Assembly (NCBI RefSeq): GCF_000526935.1 | Contig: NZ_JAHA01000010.1 | Span: 62,001 to 126,000, forward strand | Direction of reading: 5' to 3' | Source of the DNA: Butyrivibrio sp. FCS014 | GTDB taxonomy: Bacteria; Bacillota; Clostridia; Lachnospirales; Lachnospiraceae | DNA: 64,000 bases | Shown here: one piece after another, positions 34,623 through 42,336 of the stretch | Layout of the letters: every line of letters starts with the position of its first letter | Numbering within the stretch: the first letter of the stretch is position 1 | Position numbers and translations under genes: made by a program | Notes under the pieces: generated by a model | The model's database searches: none | Told to the model about the DNA's origin: nothing | Seen by the model: the letters and a program-made list of their open reading frames with translations, nothing else

Positions 34623-35654
34623 TTATTTATTGGATACAAAACTTAGAAAATCCGAAATTCCAAATAATTCATTCTCACAAACCACTTCACCGTCAATAAC
34701 ACTGTTTGAATCATTCTTTACTGCAAAATTCTTTATCGCTTCCTCATGTAATTCTAAAAGGTCTGTGTGCCTTAGTCCATCTTTAATCCATGTATATTCA
34801 TTATTATACCGCAAATAATGTATCTTATTATCGATAATGTTATAAAAAAAATATGCAGGCTCTCTTTCACCTTCATCTTTTGCTTTATCGCAATCAATCA
34901 CAATAGTTTCATTATCGCGATTGACATAAACTTTATTTTGTACCGCGATAATACCTCTGTTAATGCCTCCATTACTTGTATGTATTTCAACTTTACCCAT
35001 AAGAGTTTTCCCATCCCAGAGAACTACTCTTTTCTCATCTTTTCTGGGTAATAGCCAGAACTTTTTTCCATCCCATGCTATTCCCGAATATCCATCACAA
35101 TTCGCACCTACCTTTTTCCATTCATACGTTTCTCTGGTCATATCAAATGCTAAGACATAGTCTCCCCCACAATATGCTGCATAAAGCATATGATCAAAAC
35201 AAACAACATCCGCCCTAAAAAAGGTACTGTTACATATTCCTTTTGTTTTGTCTTCAATATCGATGTATTTTATTTCATATGTCAGAATATTAAGAATTAT
35301 CACTCTCCTATACTTACTAGGAAGCAGATACAATTTGCTACCTTTCCGTATAGCCCTCATAAATTTGTATTTGCAATCCTCATCATCAATTCTAATACCA
35401 TGCCAATTGCGATTATCGATGTCAAAGATCCATATTTTTTTTGCATTTAATGGTATCATTACAATTGTATTATTTATATGAAGCATCTGAGAAACTAATG
35501 ATTCTGCATTCAGTCTTTCATCAGGAATACATCCAATTATTTCACATTTATTATCTACAGTAGATCTTATAAGCATGTTAAACTCATTACTGATATAGTA
35601 ATAATCATTCCCAACATGTAGAACGTCATAAGAAGTCATCTTCTTTTTTTTCAT
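34623..35654 (-). CDS. Probable beta-propeller protein of unknown function, 343 aa
   Basis: ATG 35654 has GGAGG 6 nt upstream; the longer frame begins with TTG. About six repeats of a strand-rich pattern are seen: DYYYISNEFNMLI, KIWIFDIDNRNWHGI, KLYLLPSKYRRVIIL, YVLAFDMTRETYEWKKV, KKFWLLPRKDEKRVVLWD, KVYVNRDNETIVID. The hydrophobic-aromatic rhythm is like Kelch or WD propellers. There is no signal peptide, so it appears cytosolic. I cannot name the family. It lies 14 bp before the F420-type gene, in the glycan operon, so a scaffold or carbohydrate-recognition role is possible. Confidence 0.7.
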   Translation of the reverse strand: MKKKKMTSYDVLHVGNDYYYISNEFNMLIRSTVDNKCEIIGCIPDERLNAESLVSQMLHINNTIVMIPLNAKKIWIFDIDNRNWHGIRIDDEDCKYKFMRAIRKGSKLYLLPSKYRRVIILNILTYEIKYIDIEDKTKGICNSTFFRADVVCFDHMLYAAYCGGDYVLAFDMTRETYEWKKVGANCDGYSGIAWDGKKFWLLPRKDEKRVVLWDGKTLMGKVEIHTSNGGINRGIIAVQNKVYVNRDNETIVIDCDKAKDEGEREPAYFFYNIIDNKIHYLRYNNEYTWIKDGLRHTDLLELHEEAIKNFAVKNDSNSVIDGEVVCENELFGISDFLSFVSNK

Positions 35655-35674
35655 ATTTTCCTCCAAACGCAGAA

Positions 35675-35723
35675 CACACCTGCAAAATGAAAAGAATTAC
35701 GATTCCTCCAAATTGCAGGTGTG
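35675..35723. repeat. 11-bp inverted repeat between two genes
   Basis: CACACCTGCAA and TTGCAGGTGTG are separated by 27 bp. On the minus strand it follows the secreted-protein gene (stop 35780) and precedes the propeller gene. There is no T-tract, so it may be a processing or attenuation hairpin, or a weak terminator. Confidence 0.6.
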
Positions 35724-35779
35724 CCAAATAACTAATTCAATTTACTTTACGTCCTGTGCCCAAACAATCTAATTACATT

Positions 35780-36976
35780 TTAGTTTCCAGCAACTATAGG
35801 AATCTCAACAACAGTATCATCGCTAAATGTCAGGACAAATTTCTTATACTTTGTATTGTCTAAGAGAACTTCTTTTCCACTAACAATAGCAAAGGTATTG
35901 TTTGTATAAGTATACTGTGTAGTTACTGAGAGTGCAACCTCACTGTCATCAACCTTTATAACCTTTACGGAGGTCAACGTAGCTTCAGCATCAATTCCAC
36001 CTATAACTGCTGACTTAGCACTTGTACTCATGGATTCTGGTGTAACTGTAGGGCCTGCAGGAGTAGCCGGCTCTGTTGTAATCTGATTAAATCCACCATT
36101 CTCATAGTCTGTTTCTGTTCCGTCTGCATCGTCAACTTCATATGTAGGAGTGATCTTTATAGCAGAAAGCTTTGCCTTTGTCCAATCTGCATTTGTGTTC
36201 ATAGCTCCTACAAATGTGAATCCTACAATGCTTCCAAGAGTCTTGGGCTGAACCATATCAGCCATATCAGCTGATGTAGTGCCAAAATCAAGCACTGCGT
36301 CAGCTGTCAACTCATAAACAGCCTTGTTAAGCTTGTATGCAATAGAAGCATTACCATCATCATCGCCGGGCATAAAGGCCTGTAATCCACCTTCAGCAGC
36401 TGTCATGTCTACATCTGAAAGCAAAGCTGAAGTTACTGTACTTTTGTGCTCCGAATCCACCGTAAATGCGACCTCAGAAGCATCATCTGCTTTATATCCT
36501 TTAGTCACTGCTGCAGCTGCAGGTGCAACAGCAAGATACAGCTTGTACTCACCAAACTCTGCTCCATCGGCATTCTCAGCTGACTTCGCTGTAGCCTTCT
36601 CTTCAGAATCTACAAAAATAACATCACCGCCATTATCACCGGCGGTTCCTTCTGCCGCAAAACTAACTGTAACCTTCCTGTTCATTGTTGCCATGGAAGA
36701 TATACCATAATTCAGTGAAACTATCTGTGAATTTGATTTAACTGCATCATCTCCCGTGCCTCTTATTGTAAAATCCCAGCCCTGAGGGTTGAATGAAACT
36801 TTAACAGCTGTAGGTACAGTAAGTGTTTCAAAACTATAAGCTACGATGTTACCGGCACCTTCTGTTGTAGTTGCCGGAGTGGTGGGGGCAGGATCTTCCG
36901 CAAAAGCTGTGATGGGTGATGCTACGATCATTGTTGCGCTGCAAAGAATTGCTACTACTTTCTTAAAATTAACCAT
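35780..36976 (-). CDS. Secreted beta-rich protein, 398 aa, in a flagellar-promoter operon
   Basis: The signal peptide MVNFKKVVAILCSATMIVA ends near AFAED. The mature part starts with a Thr/Pro/Ala linker, then a domain with VKVSFNPQGWDFTIRG, SQIVSLNYGISSMATMNRKV and YKLNKAVYELTADAVLDFG, resembling WxL-like or pilin-like surface domains. The C-terminal Ig-like segment has KVIKVDDSEVALSV and KKFVLTFSDDTVVEIPI. It is composition-biased (Ala, Asp, Thr; no Cys after the signal peptide). No sorting signal is present. AAGGAGG precedes the ATG. It is 28 bp downstream of the membrane protein gene and shares its promoter, so expression is probably flagellum-linked. Function unknown. Confidence 0.8.
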   Translation of the reverse strand: MVNFKKVVAILCSATMIVASPITAFAEDPAPTTPATTTEGAGNIVAYSFETLTVPTAVKVSFNPQGWDFTIRGTGDDAVKSNSQIVSLNYGISSMATMNRKVTVSFAAEGTAGDNGGDVIFVDSEEKATAKSAENADGAEFGEYKLYLAVAPAAAAVTKGYKADDASEVAFTVDSEHKSTVTSALLSDVDMTAAEGGLQAFMPGDDDGNASIAYKLNKAVYELTADAVLDFGTTSADMADMVQPKTLGSIVGFTFVGAMNTNADWTKAKLSAIKITPTYEVDDADGTETDYENGGFNQITTEPATPAGPTVTPESMSTSAKSAVIGGIDAEATLTSVKVIKVDDSEVALSVTTQYTYTNNTFAIVSGKEVLLDNTKYKKFVLTFSDDTVVEIPIVAGN

Positions 36977-37004
36977 GATAAATTTCCTCCTTGAAATTTA
37001 AAAT

Positions 37005-37583
37005 TTAGTTTCCAACTTTGATTTTAATTACGAACCCTGCTGAACTGATTTCTTCCTGACTTTCCTCGTCCTTCAAAAGAGTGTACATGACTGTTGCTTT
37101 ATATGTACCCGGATCAAGCGATTTATCAAGTGCAATGTTCGTAATTTCTGAGTCAACAGGAAGTACCGGGGAAGAATAAACCTTCTCACCCGTATCCTTC
37201 AGAATAACGTCAAAGTATATCGGATGTGTATTATTCTTACTGTTAGCCACATACGCGTCTTTGGACGGCTGAGTAGTATCATCAAAAGACCATGTCATAG
37301 ACATGTTACATTCGAACATTCCCTCAGCAACTGCACTGCGCATATCCTCCATGACATTCGCAGCACTTTCCTGGTCTAGAATGACTCTCGACGGTTCTAC
37401 TACTTCTCTGTTGCTCGGTGTGTTGTCGGCTTCCGATGCATTATCGGAACCGCCTGTGTTTCTCCCTAACAGGAAGGCTATGACTCCAACAAGGGCTACT
37501 ATGATAACCAAAAAGACAATTATGATTATCAAACCTTTCTTTGATGATCCTGCCTGGTCATTACCGTTTCCATTGTCAGACAT
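37005..37583 (-). CDS. Single-pass membrane protein with extracellular domain, 192 aa
   Basis: A hydrophilic head (MSDNGNGNDQAGSSKK) is followed by one membrane helix (GLIIIIVFLVIIVALVGVIA) and an extracellular part. After a polar linker, the domain has MSMTWSFDDTTQPSKDAYVA, NTHPIYFDVILKDTGEKVYS and DPGTYKATVMYTLL, a beta-sandwich-like pattern. It resembles the small membrane proteins that accompany secreted WxL/Ig-like proteins in Lachnospiraceae. The ribosome site is AAGGAGG. It is the first gene of a two-gene unit with the secreted protein downstream, behind a leader of about 340 nt and a flagellar promoter. It may anchor that partner; inference. Confidence 0.8.
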   Translation of the reverse strand: MSDNGNGNDQAGSSKKGLIIIIVFLVIIVALVGVIAFLLGRNTGGSDNASEADNTPSNREVVEPSRVILDQESAANVMEDMRSAVAEGMFECNMSMTWSFDDTTQPSKDAYVANSKNNTHPIYFDVILKDTGEKVYSSPVLPVDSEITNIALDKSLDPGTYKATVMYTLLKDEESQEEISSAGFVIKIKVGN

Positions 37584-37639
37584 CTTTTTTGTTACCTCCT
37601 TATCCTATCTGGGCGAAACAGATAATATTCAGTTGTATT

Positions 37640-37900
37640 GTTTATAGTTCTGTAAATCTTACAGGGTCTTAGCAGCCTTTTTTCCGGACAACCTCATAAC
37701 TGAGGCCCAGCAATATCCGAATCCAAATGCGCGATTTCTTTTGCCCTGTATGTCCGATGTCACTTAAACAGGTGGTTCTCTAACCTCCCGGTTAAGTGGC
37801 TTATTATGATCCTCTGTTTCTAACCACATCGGCATCACCCCACTTCCGATATCCTCTTCGCACTCGCAACAAGTTTCGCCGTACTTATTTTTTGGCAAAT
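37640..37900 (-). ncRNA. Candidate structured leader RNA of unknown class
   Basis: Between the promoter at 37929-37955 and the ATG at 37583 the minus strand holds several nested helices: ACATCGG with CCGATGT (37754-37760/37826-37832), inside it CACTTAA with TTAAGTG (37761-37767/37792-37798) capped by GGAGGTT-AGAG-AACCACC with one mismatch, then TACAGGG with CCCTGTA (37744-37750/37660-37666) enclosing CCTCA-GTTA-TGAGG (37692-37705). An upstream ATCGG could compete for CCGAT, giving alternative pairing. I do not recognise a known riboswitch class. It could be a regulatory leader or an independent RNA. Confidence 0.6.
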
Positions 37901-37928
37901 TAAGTCTATCAATAGGAGCTCAAATGAT

Positions 37929-37955
37929 ATATCGGTCACTCACGGTAAAACTTTA
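37929..37955 (-). promoter_or_regulatory. Flagellar sigma-28/sigma-D promoter
   Basis: The minus strand reads TAAA (37952-37955), exactly 15 nt, then ACCGATAT (37929-37936), against the B. subtilis sigma-D consensus TAAA-N15-GCCGATAT. Only one -10 base differs. Transcription would begin near 37922 and run into the leader RNA and the two surface-protein genes. Confidence 0.8.
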
Positions 37956-38147
37956 GTCCAATTTTTTTATTTTTGGATATCTTGATTACTACCCTACCGG
38001 TGCTGCAAATGGACTCAAAATTTCACTTTTAGCGTAGAGACATTGTAGCACTATATTATAAACAAAAAATAAAATAGAGATTAAAAGATTGGGGATTATT
38101 AGATTTTGCAGGGATTAATTTCACGGAAAGATTCAAATTCTGAAATT

Positions 38148-38336
38148 TTATTTAAAAATGCGCTGCCACTTGGGACGGTTCTCAGTGGCACACTTTTCAT
38201 CCTGCTTAATCCATTTCCTGAGTGCTGCATCAGAGACATTATTAGCTCTGCAGAAATCACTCATCTTGATTGTTGGATTGCTTTTGTACTGCTTAACAAG
38301 GAACTCTTTCTCTAGTGGATTTAGATGTTTAGACAT
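38148..38336 (-). pseudogene. Fragment of a transposase-type helix-turn-helix protein
   Basis: The 62-codon frame begins MSKHLNPLEKEFLVKQYKSN and contains SDFCRANNVSDAALRKWIKQ, the N-terminal helix-turn-helix of transposase OrfA-type proteins. After KQDEK the frame runs into a palindromic repeat copy (38164-38192) and stops, so the remaining protein is missing. The ribosome site AAAGGAG is about 12 nt upstream. It is probably a truncated relic, possibly cut by the repeat insertion. Confidence 0.6.
38164..38192. repeat. Palindromic dispersed repeat (copy f)
   Basis: TGCCACTTGGGACGGTTCTC followed by AGTGGCACA has perfect 7-bp inverted ends (TGCCACT/AGTGGCA). It is inside the 3' end of the transposase fragment. 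Confidence 0.85.
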
Positions 38337-38340
38337 AATT

Positions 38341-38418
38341 AAAGTGGACTCCTTTCTGGTAGAGCATCTCCCTTATATTTTATATAGGGTAATTTTTCTA
38401 CCATTCCGTGTCCACTTT
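38341..38418. repeat. Short inverted-repeat element
   Basis: AAAGTGGAC and GTCCACTTT bound a 78-bp AT-rich stretch, with further partial pairing (TGGTAGAG/CTACCA). It lies just upstream of the transposase fragment and may be an element end or the fragment's leader. Confidence 0.5.
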
Positions 38419-38475
38419 TAGAGTAGCATCAGACTTGCAGGACTTGTAGGACTGTAGGAACTACCAATAAATTTT

Positions 38476-38507
38476 AATTCGATTAACCGAATCCGATTTA
38501 TCGAATT
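38476..38507. promoter_or_regulatory. Operator-like dyad before the XRE regulator relic
   Basis: AATTCGAT and ATCGAATT form a perfect 8-bp inverted repeat 16 bp apart, with two related half-sites between (CCGAAT, CCGATT). It is 14 bp before the relic's ATG, as expected for an autoregulated XRE repressor. Confidence 0.55.
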
Positions 38508-38521
38508 ACATTGGAGGCATT

Positions 38522-38843
38522 ATGTAGATAGGTTCTAAAGCTTTTTCAATATTGAAGGAAAGAGGGATTTCTCAGAAAGAGTTTTCCAGGATGACCGGTA
38601 TTGCGGAGAGCACCATCTGCGATTGGAAGAGGAAAGGTTTTAATCCTTCTTCCGGAAAAATCAGCCATTTGTAAAGCACTTGATATATCTCCGATTGAGC
38701 TGTTTTATGATGAGGATATTCCCAAGAAGGAATCGCCACAATTTTCATCTATAGAAACCTTAAGGGATAGATATAAGGTAAATTCTGTACGTGCATTGCC
38801 TGAGATATTAGAGCGGATAGAGCTCAATATTATTGAAGAATAA
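38522..38843 (+). pseudogene. XRE-type regulator, broken by a stop and a frameshift
   Basis: A GGAGG ribosome site precedes ATG 38522, but the second codon is TAG. In that frame the helix-turn-helix reads SILKERGISQKEFSRMTGIA then STICDWKRKGFNPSSGKIS and stops. The continuation is in the next frame (SAICKALDISPIELFYDED to the stop at 38843), so a one-base slip lies near 38645-38660. Joined, the product would be a Cro/C1-type protein of about 105 aa. Two independent lesions argue for a relic. A product from the second half alone is unlikely to bind DNA. Confidence 0.75.
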
Positions 38844-38851
38844 GAAAAATT

Positions 38852-38890
38852 ATGGCGCAGCCCTATGATCTGGGCTGCGTCTTTTCTTTT
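38852..38890. terminator. Bidirectional rho-independent terminator
   Basis: The stem GGCGCAGCCC/GGGCTGCGT has CTTTTCTTTT on the plus side and ATAATTTTTCTT on the minus side. It lies between the convergent XRE relic and the epimerase gene. Confidence 0.85.
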
Positions 38891-38891
38891 A

Positions 38892-39575
38892 TCATTTCTT
38901 CAAATATCCAAAATCCATCTCCCTGACGGATTTAATTATCGTTGCATAATCTGCTTTCTGTCCGAATAAAAGTGTGGTTCCTAAAACAAACCCATCAATT
39001 CCATGCGGTGCATATTTTCGTATCTTATCAGCGCCACATGCTCCATCCCATATCAGTTTGAAATCCATTTTTTCGCGAAGTGTAATAAGCTGCTCGATCT
39101 TTTCTCCAACAAAAGGCAGAAACATCTGGCTGGCATTTCCGGGGTTAACCGCCATTACCAAAACGCGATCCACAATACGAAGCATTTCTTTCACGGTTTC
39201 CACACTGGTTCCCGGATTTATGGCTATTCCGGGATGCATGCCACGATCCCTTATTTTCTTGATTGTGGCTGATGGATGATATTCCGCTTCTGTATGAATG
39301 TACAAAGTGTCGCCCTTCCTTAAGGAATCAAGAAAGAGATCAATATTATTCCTGGGATGTTCTATCATAAGATGTACATCCAGTGGAATTGTCGCGGTCT
39401 TAGCGATGTACGCCATATCATACAGCGACATGGCAAAGTTATTCACATAACGTCCATCCATTATGTCTATGTGAAAGGAGTCAATTCCTGCCGCTTCCAG
39501 GCTTTTTACCTCATCTTCAAGATGCCCGTAATCCGCACACATCATAGATGCAGTTAAAAAAAACTTATTCTCCAT
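38892..39575 (-). CDS. Ribulose-phosphate 3-epimerase family protein
   Basis: This 227-aa TIM-barrel enzyme has the family elements ASMMCADYG (S-x-x-x-x-D), DSFHIDIMDGRYVNNF with the catalytic Asp, IPLDVHLMIEHP, and a second acidic site in LIWDGACGADKI. The usual VNPGFGGQ loop is VNPGNASQMF, which differs from housekeeping Rpe and suggests a paralogue such as an allulose-phosphate-type or pathway-specific epimerase. It would interconvert ketopentose or ketohexose phosphates and could supply ribulose 5-phosphate to the TarJ-like reductase. GAGAGGA precedes the ATG. It shares a transcript with the short gene 17 bp upstream. Confidence 0.85.
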   Translation of the reverse strand: MENKFFLTASMMCADYGHLEDEVKSLEAAGIDSFHIDIMDGRYVNNFAMSLYDMAYIAKTATIPLDVHLMIEHPRNNIDLFLDSLRKGDTLYIHTEAEYHPSATIKKIRDRGMHPGIAINPGTSVETVKEMLRIVDRVLVMAVNPGNASQMFLPFVGEKIEQLITLREKMDFKLIWDGACGADKIRKYAPHGIDGFVLGTTLLFGQKADYATIIKSVREMDFGYLKK

Positions 39576-39592
39576 TGCCAGTCCTCTCGTTC

Positions 39593-39958
39593 TTATACGT
39601 CAATATTCTGTATCATTACAGGTATATCCGCATTCTGAGCGTCATATATCAGATCACATACATCTCCATAGTAGCCATCACAACCAAGAAGAATCTCTCT
39701 TGCCTCAGATAAGGATTTGCTCCTATCCAGCTCTCCCCATCCTTCCCTAAGATATTTATCGACAATTTCCTTATACTCATCTATAACGTCAGAGCTGTTA
39801 AGCTCCAGATATTTCAACATACCGGACCAGGGGTGCCATATCAGCTTTATGTTCTTCTCTGCTTTAAACACCTCAAGGTTTCGGTTTATTTTATTTATTG
39901 CATCCTTCCCTCTTGAAAGAAGCGGAAGAGCATCAGTGTAATAGAATATCTTCTTCAT
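39593..39958 (-). CDS. Short protein resembling the C-terminal domain of a CDP-polyol-transferase-like protein
   Basis: The 121 aa from ATG 39958 (a TTG start at 39970 is possible; no good ribosome site for either) align by eye with the C-terminal part of the 334-aa protein at 51628-52632: IKLIWHPWSGMLKYL versus VLIWRPYPAIKEAIK, then DEYKEIVDKYLREGWGELD, then LGCDGYYGDVCDLI. So it looks like a shortened homologue with its middle removed, either a stand-alone domain or a remnant. It has its own extended -10 promoter and is divergent from the large LicD gene. Confidence 0.55.
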   Translation of the reverse strand: MKKIFYYTDALPLLSRGKDAINKINRNLEVFKAEKNIKLIWHPWSGMLKYLELNSSDVIDEYKEIVDKYLREGWGELDRSKSLSEAREILLGCDGYYGDVCDLIYDAQNADIPVMIQNIDV

Positions 39959-39990
39959 ATCGGCCGCCAAAAGTATACGTATTTAAGAAT

Positions 39991-39999
39991 ATTTTATCA
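39991..39999 (-). promoter_or_regulatory. Extended -10 promoter (TGTG-A-TAAAAT), leftward
   Basis: The minus strand reads TTTTTTG-TG-A-TAAAAT, 33 bp before the short gene at 39958. It is paired back to back with the rightward promoter at 40021. Confidence 0.45.
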
Positions 40000-40020
40000 C
40001 AAAAAATGTACCAATTGTTG

Positions 40021-40029
40021 TGATATGAT
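40021..40029 (+). promoter_or_regulatory. Extended -10 promoter (TG-A-TATGAT), rightward
   Basis: TTGTTG-TG-A-TATGAT lies 18 bp before ATG 40048, so the leader would be very short (about 12 nt) and the ribosome site GTGAGGTG begins close to the predicted start point. Confidence 0.4.
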
Positions 40030-40047
40030 AAAAGTGAGGTGTTGTAA

Positions 40048-42336
40048 ATGGCACATAATGTGGACTTTTTTCGAGACGAGATAAGAAACGGCTTTTACAT
40101 TCCCACAGCAATCAAGCAGTCATGGGCTTCTGCTTTGGATGTACTCTCCGAGATTGACCGAATCTGCAAAAAGCACGACATTAACTACTTTGCAGATTGG
40201 GGCACTTTTCTTGGTGCTGTTCGTCATGGCGGAATAATCCCATGGGACGACGACATAGACATCGCGATGCTGCGAGATGATTACGACAAATTTAGGGCGG
40301 TAGCTGATTCAGAACTACCCGAAGGCTATGCCATTCACGACTATGAACGCCAAGAAAACTACCGGCTTTTTCTGACCCGCATAGTTGGCAGCACACACAT
40401 CTGTTTTGATCCCGATTATCTTAACAGTCACTACAATTTCCCCTGGATTGCAAGCGTAGATATCTTTGTCAAAGATTATCTCTATAAGGACTCTTCCGAG
40501 GAAAAGACACGATGCGATGAGATAATGCTTATCCTTGCTGTCGCCGATGGCATTATGGATGGCACCCTCAGGGATGATGCCATATCCGAGAAACTACAAT
40601 ACCTGGAAAAGAAATATGATATCGGGCTGCCATTAGCCTCCACCAAAAGAGAACTCTTTATCGCTCTTTACAGACTTGCAGAAAAGCAGATGGCACGCTG
40701 TCCCAAGGAAGGATCTGACCGGATAGGCCAAATATTCCCCTGGGGCCTTAAAGGTAACCCCGGAGAACCCGCTAGCAGATATGAGTCCTTTGTCCAAATC
40801 CCCTTTGAAAGCACAACTATACCTGTGCCTTCGTACTACAACGCGGCTCTTTCCGCTCGCTATAGCAACTACAATAATATCTCTAAAAACTGGGATGGCC
40901 ATGCATATCCTGCTTTTGATATGCAAAAGAAACTTTTTGAAGCAGATCACAATATTAAACTTCCCACCTTCACATTTGATTCAGCTATGACAACACGACC
41001 TGCTGCCGATAAAAGCTCATCACTAAAATCCTTGGCCCATGAATGCCTCTGCGAATTAAACACGCTCTATGAAAGCAGCGTAACAGCACTATCAGATGGA
41101 GACACCAAGGAACTCGAGCGTCTCCTTAATTCAATGCAGCAATTAGCGGCCGATCTGGGAACCATGACCGAGAATGTCAAAGGCGAAGACTCTCCACGGG
41201 CCAAGGCAATTGTTAAATGGCTCGAGGAATTATGCGAAGTAATTTTCAAGTGCTTCCAAAGCGCAGCTGAATCTGCCCAAGCAAGCAACATACTCGCCCC
41301 TATAAAGGATCATCTTTCAGCACTGCATGATGTATTAGACAACAACCTGTTCAATGTAAAAGAAATCCTGTTTCTTCCTGTAGGTCCTGTCGAATGGAGG
41401 GGCTTTGAACAGACTTACAACCAATTTATAAACGACCGGCAATATGATGTTACGGTTATACCGTTGCCTCTTTTGACCAAGAATTGCACAGGACAGATCA
41501 CGTCAACACAGGAGGAAATCGCAGCAGCAACCCGCATTTTTGAATATCCCTCTATGCTTAAGCTTACATCCTGGGCAGACTATGACTTGTCGCTCCACTG
41601 CCCGGACGCAATCTATATACAAAATACCTACGACGGAGAGAATCCCTGCATCACGATTCCTCCTTATTACTATGCGTCTAATCTTACTAATTTCACCGAT
41701 AACCTCATTTACATTCCCATAGGAAAGACCTCAGAGTTTACTGCCAAAGATATACCGGATCAGATGAGCCTTGGATTCTATATCACGAAACCCGGTGCGG
41801 TTTATGCGGATGAAATACTGGTGCAGTCAGAGAACATAAAAGCCCAATATGTGAATGCTCTGGCTCGCTGGGCAGGTAACGCGACTCTGACCTACTGGGA
41901 CCGGAAGATTCATGTAAAAGAAAACCTCTACGCTCCAGCGAATAATAGACTGACAGAAGCTCCCATACAAAAAGAATTGCTCTTCTGTGTTAGCCTGTAT
42001 GAATATACCGAACATAAGGATGACTTCAGCAATGCTCTGACATCCAGGCTTACCATTATGTCAAAAAATAAAGACACACTTCATACCTTTGTGTGTCTCT
42101 ATCCCGATTATTCAATTGATGACCCGGACATTCCCGGGGAATATCAGGAATTCCATGCCCTTACTGCGGAGCTGTCTGATAATGCAGGCATTGATGTTAT
42201 TTCTTTTCCCGAAAAGGATCTCGAAGGATTCTCAAAAAGATTCGCGGCTTATTATGGCAGTTCATCTCCTCTCGTTCCGGTCTTTTCTGCCGAAGGAAAA
42301 CCTGTGATGGTAGCTGACTATAATATCAGGCTTTAA
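40048..42336 (+). CDS. LicD-family transferase fused to a CDP-polyol-transferase-like domain, 762 aa
   Basis: Residues 1 to about 300 are LicD: an N-terminal EIRNGFYIPTAIKQSW helix, GTFLGAVRHGGIIPWDDDID with the metal-binding DDDxD at 67-71, VDIFVKDYL and a closing Tyr/His region. LicD/fukutin enzymes move a phosphorylated group (phosphocholine, ribitol phosphate) from a CDP or CMP donor to a sugar. Residues about 310-440 are helical linker. From about 445 the protein resembles the first domain of CDP-glycerol-type transferases (KEILFLPVGPVEWRGFEQTY; DVTVIPLPLL; PDAIYIQNTYDGENPCITI), as in the genes at 48704 and 51628. Its last 4 bp overlap the stop of the convergent LicD gene. Donor not determinable; CMP-phosphonate or CDP-ribitol are the local candidates. 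Confidence 0.85.
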   Translation: MAHNVDFFRDEIRNGFYIPTAIKQSWASALDVLSEIDRICKKHDINYFADWGTFLGAVRHGGIIPWDDDIDIAMLRDDYDKFRAVADSELPEGYAIHDYERQENYRLFLTRIVGSTHICFDPDYLNSHYNFPWIASVDIFVKDYLYKDSSEEKTRCDEIMLILAVADGIMDGTLRDDAISEKLQYLEKKYDIGLPLASTKRELFIALYRLAEKQMARCPKEGSDRIGQIFPWGLKGNPGEPASRYESFVQIPFESTTIPVPSYYNAALSARYSNYNNISKNWDGHAYPAFDMQKKLFEADHNIKLPTFTFDSAMTTRPAADKSSSLKSLAHECLCELNTLYESSVTALSDGDTKELERLLNSMQQLAADLGTMTENVKGEDSPRAKAIVKWLEELCEVIFKCFQSAAESAQASNILAPIKDHLSALHDVLDNNLFNVKEILFLPVGPVEWRGFEQTYNQFINDRQYDVTVIPLPLLTKNCTGQITSTQEEIAAATRIFEYPSMLKLTSWADYDLSLHCPDAIYIQNTYDGENPCITIPPYYYASNLTNFTDNLIYIPIGKTSEFTAKDIPDQMSLGFYITKPGAVYADEILVQSENIKAQYVNALARWAGNATLTYWDRKIHVKENLYAPANNRLTEAPIQKELLFCVSLYEYTEHKDDFSNALTSRLTIMSKNKDTLHTFVCLYPDYSIDDPDIPGEYQEFHALTAELSDNAGIDVISFPEKDLEGFSKRFAAYYGSSSPLVPVFSAEGKPVMVADYNIRL

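Noticed and set aside
37640-37900. c-di-GMP riboswitch in the leader
   Set aside because: The conserved type I core (around GGGACGCAAAGCCTCCGGCC) and type II motifs were not found, so no class is assigned.
38601-38843. Separate 80-aa gene
   Set aside because: Its first 19 codons are out-of-frame XRE sequence; the rest is the natural continuation of the upstream helix-turn-helix, so it is the second half of a broken gene.
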